From Cyanosarcina radialis HA8281-LM2 (GTDB lineage Bacteria; Cyanobacteriota; Cyanobacteriia; Cyanobacteriales; CCAP-1448): a stretch of DNA of 64,000 nucleotides. The stretch is taken from assembly GCA_019359615.1 (NCBI GenBank), contig JAHHHA010000002.1, forward strand, positions 124,001-188,000, written 5' to 3'. A program made the translations under genes and the position numbers. Below the pieces are notes generated by a model that searched no databases, had not been told where the DNA came from, and was given only the letters and a program-made list of their open reading frames with translations. Below are positions 1 to 9,793 of the stretch, piece by piece; position 1 is the first letter of the stretch; every line of letters starts with the position of its first letter.

Positions 1-421
1 GGGTTTTTAAATCGTGAGTCAGAGTAGAAACAAAATCTTCGCGGATGCTAGATAGTTGCTGTTGATATTGCAACTGGGCTTGAGAAAGAGCGATCGCCTC
101 TCGATCTCGATGATAGCGAGCGCTCAACCAACCTGTAACTACTAGAGCGATTCCCGCGATCGAGCGATTAGCTACTGCTGCCAATGATAGCGGTTCATGA
201 CCTGGAATCGATAGATTTAACAGAGTTAAAACTAAAGCAAAAAGCGTTACTTGAAACGTTAATGAATTATTCTTCGATCGCGAGGAAGCTGCTAGCAAAA
301 TCGGTCCGGTATATAGATAGCCAAATACGTAATCTGGCGAGGTAGAAAACTCTATAATTACTACCACTGCAAATCCAATAGCGATTAACCAATATGTATT
401 TAGAGGCTGTTTTTTAGTCAT
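1..421 (-). CDS. Sensor histidine kinase, N-terminal part (cut by window edge)
   Basis: The minus strand is open from an ATG at 421 to the window edge, giving 140 residues. Several hydrophobic helices fill roughly residues 12-95. A polar, Gln-rich linker (about 105-125) follows, then an H-box-like end reading EDFVSTLTHDLKT, the phosphoacceptor His motif of HisKA domains. This is seen directly; the catalytic ATPase domain would lie outside the window. It is a membrane-anchored sensor kinase of unknown signal. It is divergent from the kdp operon, whose own KdpD has no kinase domain, so a functional link is possible but only inferred from position. Confidence 0.8.
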   Translation of the reverse strand, partial: MTKKQPLNTYWLIAIGFAVVVIIEFSTSPDYVFGYLYTGPILLAASSRSKNNSLTFQVTLFALVLTLLNLSIPGHEPLSLAAVANRSIAGIALVVTGWLSARYHRDREAIALSQAQLQYQQQLSSIREDFVSTLTHDLKT

Positions 422-672
422 CGATCGTCAACTACTTCAGGTGCAGACTTAGAACGAATATAAACGCTATCTATACTTTGAGATATAGATATAGTCTAGA
501 AATCTAGTGTTTTTGATATAGATGCCCCCGTGTAATTACCCGATCGCAATTTTATATCGGGAGATAGTTGTTCTTTTAATTAGGGGGCTGACATACTACG
601 AGAAACATGAAGGCGATCGCCTGAAGATTGCCTCATCGAACAAAAACTAAATTCACCAATCCTGTGCCATCT
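422..672. promoter_or_regulatory. Divergent control region between sensor kinase and kdpA
   Basis: This AT-rich gap must hold promoters for both divergent genes. It contains repeated GATATAGATATAG-like tracts (about 478-525) and a short in-frame peptide ATG at 607 that stops after five codons just before kdpA. I recognise no riboswitch or named operator. Confidence 0.4.
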
Positions 673-2358
673 ATGTTATTAGGATTGCTTCAAATTGCCC
701 TGACATTACTAATTGTAGTGGCGATAACTCCCTTACTAGGACGCTATCTAGCTGTAGTTTATCTCGGAAATAAAACCTGGCTCGATCCGGCAATTAACCC
801 CGTTGAAAAATTTATCTATCGACTGGTGGCAGTGCGATCGCAAGAGCAGATGACTGGCTGGCAGTATACCCGCAACCTGCTGTACAGCAATTTAGCTATG
901 GGCGTACTCGTTTTTTTGTTGTTGATGCTACAAGGGTTGCTGCCCTTAAATCCTACTGGGTTGAACGCACCTACCTGGGATACCGCACTACACACCACGA
1001 TCTCATTTGTAACTAATACCGATCAACAACATTACTCTGGCGAAACTACCATCAGTTATCTCAGTCAGATCGCAGCCTTGGGCTTTTTGATGTTTACTTC
1101 AGCGGCTACAGGTTTGGCTGTAGGAATTGCTTTTATTCGAGGTTTAACTGGTAGACCTTTGGGAAATTTTTACGTCGATATAACGCGATCGATTACTAGA
1201 GTGTTGCTGCCAATTTCGATTGTTGGGGCGGTGTTGTTGATAATTTTAGGCGTACCGCAAACTTTAACTGGCCCGGCAACTGTAACCACTTTAGAAGGGG
1301 CAACCCAAACTATTGCTCGCGGTCCGGTTGCTAGTTTTGAAATTATCAAACAACTGGGAGAAAATGGCGGTGGTTTTTTTGGGATTAACTCGGCTCATCC
1401 GTTGGAAAATCCTAATGCAGCTTCTAATTTGTTAGAAACTGTAGCGATGCTGTGCATTCCTACTGCTTTAATTTACACCTACGGGGTGTTTGCTAATAAC
1501 ATCAAGCAAGCTTGGCTGCTATTTGGTATGGTATTTGCCATTTTTACCATCTTAGTAGTAGTGAGTGCAGTCGGAGAGTATGGAGGCAACCCCTTAATTA
1601 ACTCTCTGTTGGGCGAACAACAGCCGAATTTAGAAGGTAAAGAAGTTAGATTTGGTTGGGCGCAGACAGCATTATGGGCAGTTTCTACCACTGCTACTAT
1701 GTGCGGGGCAGTAAATGGAATGCACGATTCTTTAATGCCAAATGGGGGCTTTTCTACCCTATTCAATATGTTTCTCCAAATAATTTGGGGCGGTCAAGGT
1801 ACGGGTACGGCTTACTTGTTTATTTACTTAATTTTGACCGTATTTCTGACAGGATTGATGGTGGGACGCACTCCAGAGTTTTTCGGGCGCAAAATCGAAA
1901 AGCGAGAAATTGTCTTGGCTAGTGTGATTTTATTAATCCATCCGATCGCAATTTTAATTCCTAGTGCGATCGCTTTGGCTTTTCCCGACACTTTAGCTGG
2001 AATTAGCAATCCTGGTTTTCACGGGATCTCTCAAGTAGTTTACGAATATGCTTCGGCAGCGGCTAACAATGGTTCTGGATTTGAAGGGTTAGGAGATGCT
2101 ACCCTCTGGTGGAATCTGAGTGCCAGCGGGGTTATGCTCGCCGGACGTTACATCCCGATTGTGGCTCTGCTGCTGTTGGCCGATAGCATGGCACAGAAAC
2201 AGTTAGTGCCCGAAACGGCTGGGACTCTACGCACCGATACGGGCTTATTTACTGGGATTACAGCAGGAGTAATTTTGATTTTGGGCGCTCTGACTTTCTT
2301 TCCAGTTTTGGCTTTGGGGCCTGTGGCTGAGGCTTTTCAAATTGCTAAGGGTGGGTGA
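673..2358 (+). CDS. kdpA: Potassium-transporting ATPase subunit A (KdpA)
   Basis: KdpA is the K+-selective channel-like subunit of the KdpFABC P-type ATPase in the cytoplasmic membrane. The protein has about ten hydrophobic segments and family signatures such as [18 protein letters not shown] and [16 protein letters not shown], which line the selectivity filter. The frame is open upstream to a TTG at 628. I prefer ATG 673, which begins [13 protein letters not shown] and gives 561 residues, close to E. coli KdpA (557). No strong Shine-Dalgarno is seen for either start. It is the first gene of kdpA-B-G-C-D; a repeat-filled 142-nt gap separates it from kdpB. Confidence 0.95.
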   Translation: MLLGLLQIALTLLIVVAITPLLGRYLAVVYLGNKTWLDPAINPVEKFIYRLVAVRSQEQMTGWQYTRNLLYSNLAMGVLVFLLLMLQGLLPLNPTGLNAPTWDTALHTTISFVTNTDQQHYSGETTISYLSQIAALGFLMFTSAATGLAVGIAFIRGLTGRPLGNFYVDITRSITRVLLPISIVGAVLLIILGVPQTLTGPATVTTLEGATQTIARGPVASFEIIKQLGENGGGFFGINSAHPLENPNAASNLLETVAMLCIPTALIYTYGVFANNIKQAWLLFGMVFAIFTILVVVSAVGEYGGNPLINSLLGEQQPNLEGKEVRFGWAQTALWAVSTTATMCGAVNGMHDSLMPNGGFSTLFNMFLQIIWGGQGTGTAYLFIYLILTVFLTGLMVGRTPEFFGRKIEKREIVLASVILLIHPIAILIPSAIALAFPDTLAGISNPGFHGISQVVYEYASAAANNGSGFEGLGDATLWWNLSASGVMLAGRYIPIVALLLLADSMAQKQLVPETAGTLRTDTGLFTGITAGVILILGALTFFPVLALGPVAEAFQIAKGG

Positions 2359-2377
2359 GATTGAGAGTTTTTTTGAA

Positions 2378-2405
2378 ACGCAAAGGTGCGCAAAGGTGCG
2401 CAGAG
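2378..2405. repeat. Dispersed ACGCAAAGG/CGCAAAGG repeat, copy 1
   Basis: A short repeat of the form ACGCAAAGGNNCGCAAAGG followed by GCGCAGAG. A second copy lies at 4643-4672, inside the 5' end of kdpG. It lies in the kdpA-kdpB gap and forces the kdpB frame to look open far upstream of its real start. Confidence 0.7.
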
Positions 2406-2426
2406 TAAAGGTTCGCAAAACTGTAG

Positions 2427-2453
2427 GTTGGGTTGAACGGAGTGAAACCCAAC
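2427..2453. repeat. GTTGGGTT...AACCCAAC palindromic element, copy 1
   Basis: Inverted 8-bp arms GTTGGGTT (2427-2434) and AACCCAAC (2446-2453) flank an 11-nt loop. The same element, with a slightly different loop, is at 6781-6807. It is a mobile-type small palindrome placed between operon genes. Confidence 0.75.
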
Positions 2454-2500
2454 GCCGCTTTAGCACCCAAAGATACATTCAGAATTTAGGTTTTCCCAGG

Positions 2501-4609
2501 ATGATGAATTCGACAAATCCCGATCGATCTAAATCTCCCCGTCGTCCGGGCGGTACGAGGGAATCGCGCAGGCATACGCCCAAGGTAAATAGAAAGGGAA
2601 TTTATCAAAGAGCGATCGCAGATGCTTTTGTCAAGCTCAATCCGCGAATTGCGATTAAAAATCCGGTGATGTTTCTGGTTTGGGTGGGGACGGTAATTAC
2701 CTTATTGGTGACGATTTTTCCCGATCTCTTTGGGGCGGCTCCAGGGAGAAATCCCAGGCTATTTAACGGGTTAATCGCAGCGATTTTGTTCTTTACGGTT
2801 TGGTTTGCTAACTTTGCCGAAGCGGTGGCAGAAGGGCGCGGAAAAGCTCAAGCCGATGCGCTGCGGGCGACGAAATCGGATACTACTGCTAAGAAAGTTT
2901 TGCCAGATGGTGGGATTCAGGAAGTGAGTTCGACTGCGTTGCGTCAGGGCGATCGCGTTAAAGTTGTAGCTGGCGATATCATTCCGGCTGATGGGGAAGT
3001 GATTGGCGGGGTGGCTTCGGTTGACGAATCGGCAATTACAGGCGAATCGGCTCCGGTATTAAAGCAACCTGGTACTGATATTGCTAGTTCTGTGACTGGG
3101 GGGACGCGGATTATTTCTGACGAACTGTTGATTCGGGTTACGTCAGATCCGGGTAAGGGGTTTATCGATCGCATGATTGCCTTAGTAGAAGGGGCGGAAC
3201 GTCGCAAAACTCCTAATGAAATTGCCCTGACGGTGTTGTTGGCTGTGTTGACGCAGGTGTTTCTCATCGTCGTGGCAACTCTGCCCTTAATTGCTAATTA
3301 TGTGGGTAGTCCCGTCAGTATAGCGGTGGCTATAGCTCTGTTGGTGGCGCTGATTCCAACGACGATTGGCGGCTTGCTCAGTGCGATTGGGATTGCAGGG
3401 ATGGATCGGGTAGCGCAATTTAACGTCGTTGCCACTTCTGGGAGGGCGGTTGAGGCTTGCGGCGACATCAATACCCTGGTGTTAGATAAGACGGGGACGA
3501 TTACTCTGGGCAATCGGTTGGCAGATGAGTTTATTCCTGTTAACGGGCACTCTCTAGAAGATGTGGCTGGGGTGGCTTTAGCAGCTAGCGTGTTCGATGA
3601 AACTCCAGAAGGAAAATCGATCGTCAGGTTAGCAGAACAGTTAGGAGCCAGCGTCGATTTTGAAGTCAGTCGGGCTGAGGGCGTGGAGTTTTCCGCTAGA
3701 ACTCGGATGAGCGGCACTAACCTACCTGACGGTATTGAAGTGCGTAAGGGTGCGGTTGATGCCATTAAAGGGTTCGTGCGTTCTCGCGGCGGACAAAATA
3801 ATACTCAAGAATTAGATGCGGCTTACGAGCAGATTTCTCACCAGGGAGGTACGCCTTTAGCCCTTTGCCAGGGTAGCAAGCTTTACGGGGCGATCCATCT
3901 CAAAGATATCGTCAAACCCGGTATCCGCGAACGGTTCGCTCAGTTGCGGCGGATGGGAGTTCGGACTGTGATGCTAACTGGAGATAACCGGATTACCGCT
4001 TCAGTTATTGCCCAAGAAGCTGGAGTAGATGACTTTATTTCTGAAGCTACGCCAGAAGACAAAATTACCGCGATCAAGCGGGAACAAGCGCAAGGGAAAT
4101 TGGTGGCGATGACGGGAGATGGCACGAATGATGCTCCGGCTCTGGCGCAGGCTAATGTTGGGGTAGCCATGAATACTGGCACTCAAGCGGCTAAGGAAGC
4201 TGCCAATATGGTCGATTTAGATTCCGATCCGACTAAGTTAATCGATATTGTCGCCATTGGAAAGCAGTTACTAATTACTCGCGGGGCGCTGACTACTTTT
4301 TCGATCGCTAACGATATTGCCAAATACTTTGCCATTATTCCGGTTATCTTTCCTACGGCAGGAATTGAAAGTTTGAATGTGATGAGATTGGCTAGCACTA
4401 ATTCGGCGGTGCTATCGGCGCTGATTTACAATGCTTTGATTATTCCGGCTTTAATTCCTCTAGCGCTTACCGGGGTGAAGTTTCGACCTCTGACGGCTAA
4501 TCAATTGCTTCAGCGCAACATTTTACTCTACGGTTTGGGGGGTGTAGTTGCTCCGTTTGTGGCGATTAAACTTATTGATGTTTTGATTGCTGCTGTTGGG
4601 TTGGCGTAG
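2501..4609 (+). CDS. kdpB: Potassium-transporting ATPase ATP-binding subunit (KdpB)
   Basis: KdpB is the P-type ATPase subunit that powers K+ uptake. Counting from ATG 2501 (702 residues), the actuator TGES loop is near residue 180, the phosphorylation motif DKTGTIT near 329 and the hinge [11 protein letters not shown] near 538, all intact. Hydrophobic segments lie near the N-terminus, before the phosphorylation site and at the C-terminus. The frame is open 53 codons further upstream, but that stretch is made of two dispersed repeats, so ATG 2501 or 2504 is chosen. The basic N-terminal extension ([18 protein letters not shown]) is longer than in E. coli and its role is unknown. Confidence 0.95.
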   Translation: MMNSTNPDRSKSPRRPGGTRESRRHTPKVNRKGIYQRAIADAFVKLNPRIAIKNPVMFLVWVGTVITLLVTIFPDLFGAAPGRNPRLFNGLIAAILFFTVWFANFAEAVAEGRGKAQADALRATKSDTTAKKVLPDGGIQEVSSTALRQGDRVKVVAGDIIPADGEVIGGVASVDESAITGESAPVLKQPGTDIASSVTGGTRIISDELLIRVTSDPGKGFIDRMIALVEGAERRKTPNEIALTVLLAVLTQVFLIVVATLPLIANYVGSPVSIAVAIALLVALIPTTIGGLLSAIGIAGMDRVAQFNVVATSGRAVEACGDINTLVLDKTGTITLGNRLADEFIPVNGHSLEDVAGVALAASVFDETPEGKSIVRLAEQLGASVDFEVSRAEGVEFSARTRMSGTNLPDGIEVRKGAVDAIKGFVRSRGGQNNTQELDAAYEQISHQGGTPLALCQGSKLYGAIHLKDIVKPGIRERFAQLRRMGVRTVMLTGDNRITASVIAQEAGVDDFISEATPEDKITAIKREQAQGKLVAMTGDGTNDAPALAQANVGVAMNTGTQAAKEAANMVDLDSDPTKLIDIVAIGKQLLITRGALTTFSIANDIAKYFAIIPVIFPTAGIESLNVMRLASTNSAVLSALIYNALIIPALIPLALTGVKFRPLTANQLLQRNILLYGLGGVVAPFVAIKLIDVLIAAVGLA

Positions 4610-4624
4610 ATTTTTGGGTGGGTG

Positions 4625-4891
4625 ATGATGGATATTTTTTTAACGCAAAGGTTCGCAAAGGTAAGCGCAGAGGTATGTCTGGCGACACGCTTCGCGAACG
4701 CAAGAGTTAAACTGCCTTTAGGATTGTTTTTGGGGTTGTGTTTTAATTTGGCGATCGCTTCTGGCGTTTATGCGGCAACGGGGCAGGCGATCGATCGGGG
4801 ACAGGCTTATGCGATCGCTTTGTTGGGTTTGCTAACTTTGGGATTATCGATTTATTTGTTTGTGGCAATTTTTCAACCGGAGAGATTTTAA
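4625..4891 (+). CDS. kdpG: KdpG/KdpF-like small membrane subunit
   Basis: A small protein (88 residues from ATG 4625) with two hydrophobic helices. Its last 25 residues, ending LGLSIYLFVAIFQPERF, resemble KdpF, which stabilises the KdpABC complex. Its place between kdpB and kdpC matches the kdpABGCD order described in Anabaena, hence the kdpG name. Residues about 7-17 are encoded by the dispersed repeat at 4643-4672, so the true start may lie further in, at one of the TTG codons before the first helix. The stop codon abuts the kdpC ATG, which suggests coupled translation. Confidence 0.8.
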   Translation: MMDIFLTQRFAKVSAEVCLATRFANARVKLPLGLFLGLCFNLAIASGVYAATGQAIDRGQAYAIALLGLLTLGLSIYLFVAIFQPERF

Positions 4892-5482
4892 ATGTCTTTG
4901 ATTCGAGATGCTGGTAAGGCTGTTCGCGCTACTTTGGTTTTGTGGTTAATTGTGGGGATTGTTTATCCTTTGGCGATAGTGGTATTCGCTCAAATTGTGC
5001 CGTTTCCTGCTAACGGAAGCTTGCTGGAAAATCCCCAAGGAAAAGTCATCGGTTCGGCTTTAATCGGTCAGCCTTTTACTAGCGATCGCTATTTTTGGAG
5101 TCGTCCCAGTACGGTTAGTTACAGTACGGATAAAGCCGTGGCTGCAACTGGAGTTTCTGGTGCTAGCAATCTCGCACCTAGCAATCCAGATTTAATTAAA
5201 CGTATTCAAGGTGATGTCGATAAGCTTAAGACTGCCGATATTCAACCAACAGCCGATTTAGTTTACACTTCTGGTTCTGGTTTAGATCCGCATATTAGCA
5301 TTGAGGCTGCTAAGTCCCAGATGGCTAGAGTGGCAAGTAGCCGCCAGTTAGACGATGAGGGATTAGTAGTATTAGAAAGCTTAATCGATCGCAATACAGA
5401 TGGTAGATTTCTCGGTATTTTCGGCGAACCAGGAGTTAATGTTTTAAAGCTCAATCTGGCTTTAGATCGTCTCGGTAAATAA
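4892..5482 (+). CDS. kdpC: Potassium-transporting ATPase subunit C (KdpC)
   Basis: KdpC has one N-terminal membrane helix (about residues 12-36) and an extracytoplasmic domain, and assists high-affinity K+ binding by KdpFABC. Family signatures include GSALIGQPFTSDRYFWSRPS and NPDLIKRIQGD. At 196 residues it is of usual length. It begins directly after the kdpG stop without a gap. Confidence 0.95.
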   Translation: MSLIRDAGKAVRATLVLWLIVGIVYPLAIVVFAQIVPFPANGSLLENPQGKVIGSALIGQPFTSDRYFWSRPSTVSYSTDKAVAATGVSGASNLAPSNPDLIKRIQGDVDKLKTADIQPTADLVYTSGSGLDPHISIEAAKSQMARVASSRQLDDEGLVVLESLIDRNTDGRFLGIFGEPGVNVLKLNLALDRLGK

Positions 5483-5624
5483 CATTCTATACGCGCAAGC
5501 TATAACTAGCGCTCTGACTTATTCCACCAACTAACAACTTATCAATACCATCTGTGTTCATCTGTGTTTATCTGTGGTTTTATTTAAAATCATCAATCGT
5601 GCAAGAGGTCTATAGTCAATTGCA

Positions 5625-6761
5625 ATGAACCACAAACAAACTTCTTCGTCTATTTTATCTCGGCGGGGCAAACACAAAATTTTCATCGGCATGGCCCCTG
5701 GTGTAGGTAAAACCTATCGGATGCTAGAAGAAGGCCATCGACTCAAAGCCGAAGGGGTTGATGTCGTCGTTGGCTTGCTAGAAACTCACGGGCGAGAAGA
5801 AACCGCTCAAAAAGCGATCGGTTTAGAAATAGTTCCCCGAAATGTAGTTGAATTTTCGGGAACGAAATTGACTGAAATGGATACTAAAGCCGTTATCGAT
5901 CGCCGACCTCAATTAGCTTTAATTGACGAACTAGCGCACACCAACGTCCCAGGTTCTCAGCGAGAAAAACGCTACCAAGATGTCGAACAAGTTTTAGCAG
6001 CCGGAATCGATGTCTATTCTACTGTCAATATTCAGCATCTAGAAAGTCTTAACGACTTAGTAGCTAGAATTACCGGAGTCGTAGTCAGAGAGCGCGTCCC
6101 CGATCGCTTGCTAGAAGAGGCCGACGAAGTGGTAGTAGTAGATGTAACTCCAGAAACCTTAGAAGAACGGCTGAAAGAAGGTAAAATATACGCTTCTGAA
6201 AAAATCGAACAATCTTTAAATAACTTTTTTCAGCGCCGCAATTTGATTGCGTTAAGAGAACTAGCTCTGCGAGAAGTAGCAGACAATATTGAAGAAGAAA
6301 TAATTGCCGAAGAAGCCAAAGGAAAACCTAATTTAGCTGCTTATTGTAGCATTCACGAGCGAGTTTTAGTTTGTATATCTACTTATCCTAATTCTTTACA
6401 ATTACTGCGGCGAGGTGCTCGCATCGCTGGCTACATGAATGCTCCTCTTTTTACCGTATTTGTATCTGACTCCGACCGATTTTTGACCAAACAAGAAAGC
6501 CTGCACGTAGAAACTTGCGAACAGCTATGTCAAGAGTTTGGCGGCACATTTTTACGAGTCAATAACTCAAACATTCCGCAAGCGATCGCCCAGGTAGCTC
6601 AAACTTATCGCATCACTCAAATAGTCATAGGTGAAAGTCAGCGATCGCGCTGGCAATTGTTATTACGCGGTTCTTTTACTCAACAATTGATGCGATTAAT
6701 TAGGCACAAACATATCGATTTACACATCATCGCCACCTCAACTAGAGAGAACGATAATTAA
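5625..6761 (+). CDS. kdpD: Short KdpD: N-terminal sensor and USP domains only
   Basis: The protein (378 residues) has the KdpD N-terminal domain with the Walker A-like GMAPGVGKT (residues 22-30) and the signature LIDELAHTNVPGSQREKRY. A universal-stress-protein-like domain follows (about 245-375). The transmembrane, GAF and histidine kinase domains of E. coli KdpD (about 890 residues) are absent. The short form is known in cyanobacteria such as Anabaena, so it is not a local truncation. Signalling to a kdp promoter would need a separate kinase. The preceding 142-nt gap carries tandem CATCTGTGTT-type repeats (5549-5579). Confidence 0.9.
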   Translation: MNHKQTSSSILSRRGKHKIFIGMAPGVGKTYRMLEEGHRLKAEGVDVVVGLLETHGREETAQKAIGLEIVPRNVVEFSGTKLTEMDTKAVIDRRPQLALIDELAHTNVPGSQREKRYQDVEQVLAAGIDVYSTVNIQHLESLNDLVARITGVVVRERVPDRLLEEADEVVVVDVTPETLEERLKEGKIYASEKIEQSLNNFFQRRNLIALRELALREVADNIEEEIIAEEAKGKPNLAAYCSIHERVLVCISTYPNSLQLLRRGARIAGYMNAPLFTVFVSDSDRFLTKQESLHVETCEQLCQEFGGTFLRVNNSNIPQAIAQVAQTYRITQIVIGESQRSRWQLLLRGSFTQQLMRLIRHKHIDLHIIATSTRENDN

Positions 6762-6780
6762 GGAAAGGGGAAAGCCGTAG

Positions 6781-6807
6781 GTTGGGTTGAGCGAAGCGAA
6801 ACCCAAC
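6781..6807. repeat. GTTGGGTT...AACCCAAC palindromic element, copy 2
   Basis: Arms GTTGGGTT (6781-6788) and AACCCAAC (6800-6807) match the element at 2427-2453. It lies in the convergent gap between kdpD and the radical SAM gene and could act as a bidirectional RNA hairpin. Confidence 0.75.
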
Positions 6808-6853
6808 GAACCCAATCGTAATGCCTCATTTTAGCCTTGACGGGCCGCAACAT

Positions 6854-8455
6854 TCACAGAGCGATCGCCAAGTGTTTTTGCAGCGTCGTCACTGGCAGCG
6901 GGCCTTGCAAATGACTCCAGGGTAAAACTCGATCGACGTTCCAATTCTGGTGGACATAATAATCCATGGCTGGCAAACGTCCCCGCAGTTCTTTAAAAGC
7001 GCGGCGGTAACTGCCAAGAGAATCGCCATAATGACGCGTTAATTCCAACAGATGCGATAAACGGCGATCGCCTCTCGACAACAAAGCTTGAATTACCGAC
7101 CAATTGTAGCTTTCTGGGCGAAAATTAACACCTAAAGGGCGCAATTTCTTCTCCAACCACTTCAAACGCTTTTCGGCTTCTAGATTCACCCCTAACCACT
7201 GAAAAGGGGTATGAGCTTTAGGGACAAACGTACTGCATCCTAAAGTCAAGCGCAATCCTGGCACAGCTTTTTTGATATCTCGCATCATCGCTACTGTAGC
7301 TTCTAAATCGGCAGTAGTTTCTCCAGGAATGCCTACCATGCCATACAGTTTTAATCCAGTTAATCCTCCAGCTTTGGCATTAATTGCAGCTTGGATAATC
7401 TCGTCGTTGTCGAGCTTTTTATTAATAATTTGGCGCAATCTTTCCGAACCGCTTTCGACGGCAATAGTGAGCGATCGCGTATCTCGTTTAGCCAAGGTTT
7501 CTGCCAGTTTTACCGTCACTGTATTGGTTCTTACCGAAGCTATACTCAAGCGAATATCGTCATATTGAGGTTTGCTCAAATAATCCAGCAAGTCTTCAAA
7601 TTCGGGATGTTGGGTGACGGAAGCACCCAATAAACCCAACCTGTTAGTAACAGTCATTCCCCGTTCGATCGCGGGAATTAAAGCCCCGTTTAAACTTGCT
7701 GTCCGAAAAGGTAGGGTGAGATAACTTGCCAAACAAAAGCGGCACATTTCCGGGCAACTGCGTACCACTTCTACCATGTAAATATTTTCCCAAGCTGCTT
7801 TCTCGGTAACTACCGTTGAAGTCGATAAAGTATTTCCCCGATAAGTTTGCTTTTCTACTACAGCCGGAATATCTGATTCTAGAGGTTGAATAGCAGCGAT
7901 CGGACCTTCACTCAGATCTCGATAGCTGACTTCATACAAGCTGGGAATATATATACCTGGAACGCTTGCCAGATGTTTTAATTGAGTTTTCCTAGTAGCT
8001 GTCCGGACTTGTTTGTAAGCTTCAATAAAATTCCCTAGTAAATCTTCTCCATCTCCTAATAAAATGACATCAAAAAAATCGGCAAATGGTTCTGGATTGG
8101 CAGTTAATACAGGGCCGCCACCAAAGACTAGAGGATGTTCGTCAGTTCTATCTTTAGATCTTAAGGGGATTTCTAAAGATTCTAATAAATTAAGAATATT
8201 AACGTAATCTAGTTCCCAAGATAGAGAAAATCCGACTAATTCTGGCGTTCTCGGCAGGGATTCGCGAGTATCGGTAAATAGACGGCTCACTCGAACGTCC
8301 GATCGCGTTGCTAAGCTAGCCCATACTACTTGATATCCTAAACTGGTGATGCCGACAGCATACTCGTTGGGGAAAGCAAAGATAGCAGGTATAGCATCTA
8401 GTTGAGCGCTAGTAGGAGTAAATAAAAGACGTTCGTTGTCAAAGACTCCAGACAC
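6854..8455 (-). CDS. B12-binding-type radical SAM protein, function unknown
   Basis: This 533-residue protein has an N-terminal Rossmann-like region resembling B12-binding domains (about 10-160, with GFSLSWELDYVN and LVFGGGP). A radical SAM core follows, with the 4Fe-4S cysteines in CPEMCRFC (C234, C238, C241) and later elements such as VESGSERLRQIINK. The C-terminal 120 residues match the tail common in this family. Related cyanobacterial proteins are conserved but their substrate is not known to me. It converges on kdpD and stands alone. The start ATG 8455 fits the domain boundaries. Confidence 0.85.
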   Translation of the reverse strand: MSGVFDNERLLFTPTSAQLDAIPAIFAFPNEYAVGITSLGYQVVWASLATRSDVRVSRLFTDTRESLPRTPELVGFSLSWELDYVNILNLLESLEIPLRSKDRTDEHPLVFGGGPVLTANPEPFADFFDVILLGDGEDLLGNFIEAYKQVRTATRKTQLKHLASVPGIYIPSLYEVSYRDLSEGPIAAIQPLESDIPAVVEKQTYRGNTLSTSTVVTEKAAWENIYMVEVVRSCPEMCRFCLASYLTLPFRTASLNGALIPAIERGMTVTNRLGLLGASVTQHPEFEDLLDYLSKPQYDDIRLSIASVRTNTVTVKLAETLAKRDTRSLTIAVESGSERLRQIINKKLDNDEIIQAAINAKAGGLTGLKLYGMVGIPGETTADLEATVAMMRDIKKAVPGLRLTLGCSTFVPKAHTPFQWLGVNLEAEKRLKWLEKKLRPLGVNFRPESYNWSVIQALLSRGDRRLSHLLELTRHYGDSLGSYRRAFKELRGRLPAMDYYVHQNWNVDRVLPWSHLQGPLPVTTLQKHLAIAL

Positions 8456-8590
8456 GATCGTTAGCTAGAATTTTAGAATTAATTCTATTTTAGATCTAAA
8501 TGAAGAGAGATGTAGCACTGCTACGTCTCTACTGAATTTCGGAGAAATACGAACCATAAAGGCGCTTTAGTTCGCCAAGGAACTAACTGA

Positions 8591-8621
8591 AAAGGATTTC
8601 ACTTTGAGGGTGAAATCCTTT
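8591..8621. terminator. Perfect 12-bp hairpin
   Basis: AAAGGATTTCAC (8591-8602) and its exact complement GTGAAATCCTTT (8610-8621) enclose a 7-nt loop. It lies 3' of the small gene at 8760-8930 on the minus strand. No U-tract follows on either strand, so it could be an RNA stabilising or processing hairpin rather than a true terminator. An AGAGA-GTAGC palindrome also lies at about 8506-8530. Confidence 0.5.
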
Positions 8622-8759
8622 CGTGCTTTATGCCCGCTCTGGGAATATTTGGGGTGGGATAATGTTAGATAACAGTTGCAAATGCTATGTTATAAGAAGC
8701 GATCGCCTCTGCTTTAGCTGTCTGTCTCTAGGAAAAACTAGCGTAGGGTGCGTTTGTAC

Positions 8760-8930
8760 CTAACCACTGGCACCACCACCCATAGACTCGTCTTCATCTT
8801 CCTCAGCTTTTGTGCTTTTCTGGTTGTAGTTTTTGAAGAATCGACCTGTATTTTGGTTTTTCCGGAACTTGCGAGCATAGGCTTGATTCCGCTCTGCCTT
8901 TTCTTTTTTAAGGTTGCGGCGCTTTGCCAT
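8760..8930 (-). CDS. Conserved basic small protein, 56 residues
   Basis: The minus strand encodes 56 residues starting MAKRRNLKKEKAERNQAYAR, then an acidic stretch (KAEEDEDES) and a Gly-rich end. A GAGG Shine-Dalgarno lies 6 nt before ATG 8930. The strongly basic N-terminus suggests RNA or ribosome association, but that is inference. I recognise it as a cyanobacterial-type hypothetical protein without a known function. The other-strand frame over the same bases has no such features. Confidence 0.75.
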   Translation of the reverse strand: MAKRRNLKKEKAERNQAYARKFRKNQNTGRFFKNYNQKSTKAEEDEDESMGGGASG

Positions 8931-9061
8931 GTTTACCTCATCGATAGTTTTGGGGTGCTATAAATATTAAGAGTTTTTGACACTTGATTTGACTATCTTA
9001 CCACAGGTACTTAAGCTGTTGTGGTTGTCTTGCAGAAAGCACTTTTACCTAGAAAACCTTC

Positions 9062-9517
9062 ATGAATCGAGCGTGGAAATTTTTCCAGACGGTATTGGGC
9101 GTGATTTTTCGCCATCCGGTTACTGGCACTACTATCATTCCGATTTTGTCGGATGGTCGAATTGTTATGGTTCGCCGTCGGGATAACGGGCGGTGGAGTT
9201 TACCTGGGGGTATAGTTAATTGGGGTGAAGATATTCCAGCTACAATCCAACGGGAGCTTGCCGAGGAAACCGGGCTAGAATTAGTCAACATTCGCCGATT
9301 GGTAGGGGTTTACTCAGCCCCAAACCGCGATCCGAGAATGCACTCGATCGCAGTTCTCATAGCCGCAGATGTAGGCGGCGAGATGCAGGTGCAAGATCGA
9401 ACAGAAATCGTTGAGGTGCAAGCATTTCCTCTCACCGATCTACCAGCAGGCAAGCTGGCCCACGACCACGATCGACATTTACGAGATTATTTAGATGGGG
9501 TGACGAGATTGGATTGA
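9062..9517 (+). CDS. Nudix hydrolase
   Basis: This 151-residue protein carries a complete Nudix box, G50-x5-E56-x7-REL-x-EE-x-G (residues 50-72), which binds the metal and cleaves nucleoside diphosphate derivatives. The short basic N-terminus (MNRAWKFFQTVLGVIFRHP) precedes the domain. The substrate cannot be told from sequence. It is divergent from the 56-residue gene. The start ATG 9062 has no strong Shine-Dalgarno. Confidence 0.9.
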   Translation: MNRAWKFFQTVLGVIFRHPVTGTTIIPILSDGRIVMVRRRDNGRWSLPGGIVNWGEDIPATIQRELAEETGLELVNIRRLVGVYSAPNRDPRMHSIAVLIAADVGGEMQVQDRTEIVEVQAFPLTDLPAGKLAHDHDRHLRDYLDGVTRLD

Positions 9518-9793
9518 GGAGAGGGAGATGGGGAGATGGGGAGCAGAGGGGAAAATTAACAACTGACAACTGACATTCTAAGCTCCTGAACTCCTGAACT
9601 TTTGAACTCCTAACTTTTTAACACTTTTTATCACTACCAAAACTGCGGTTAGGGGCTTAATCTTAAAGAAAAGCTCAGATTTAACCTCTGGCAAGTGGGA
9701 AAAGCTCGTGGTGGCGATACGTTGCAAAGCAACACGCTGCGCGAACGCTTAACCTGTAACAATTTCCACCTATTACCTATTACTTAACTACCT
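9518..9793. repeat. STRR-filled intergenic region
   Basis: This gap holds GGGGAGAT-type repeats (about 9523-9548), ACTGACA repeats, an ACTCCTGA-type tract (about 9581-9601) and a GCGATACG...CGCTGCGCGAACGC element (about 9713-9748) related to those near 4680 and 11270. I see no gene. Confidence 0.7.

Noticed and set aside
8748-8963. Plus-strand 71-residue frame
   Set aside because: It is the complement of the 56-residue minus-strand gene, which has a Shine-Dalgarno and coding-like composition.
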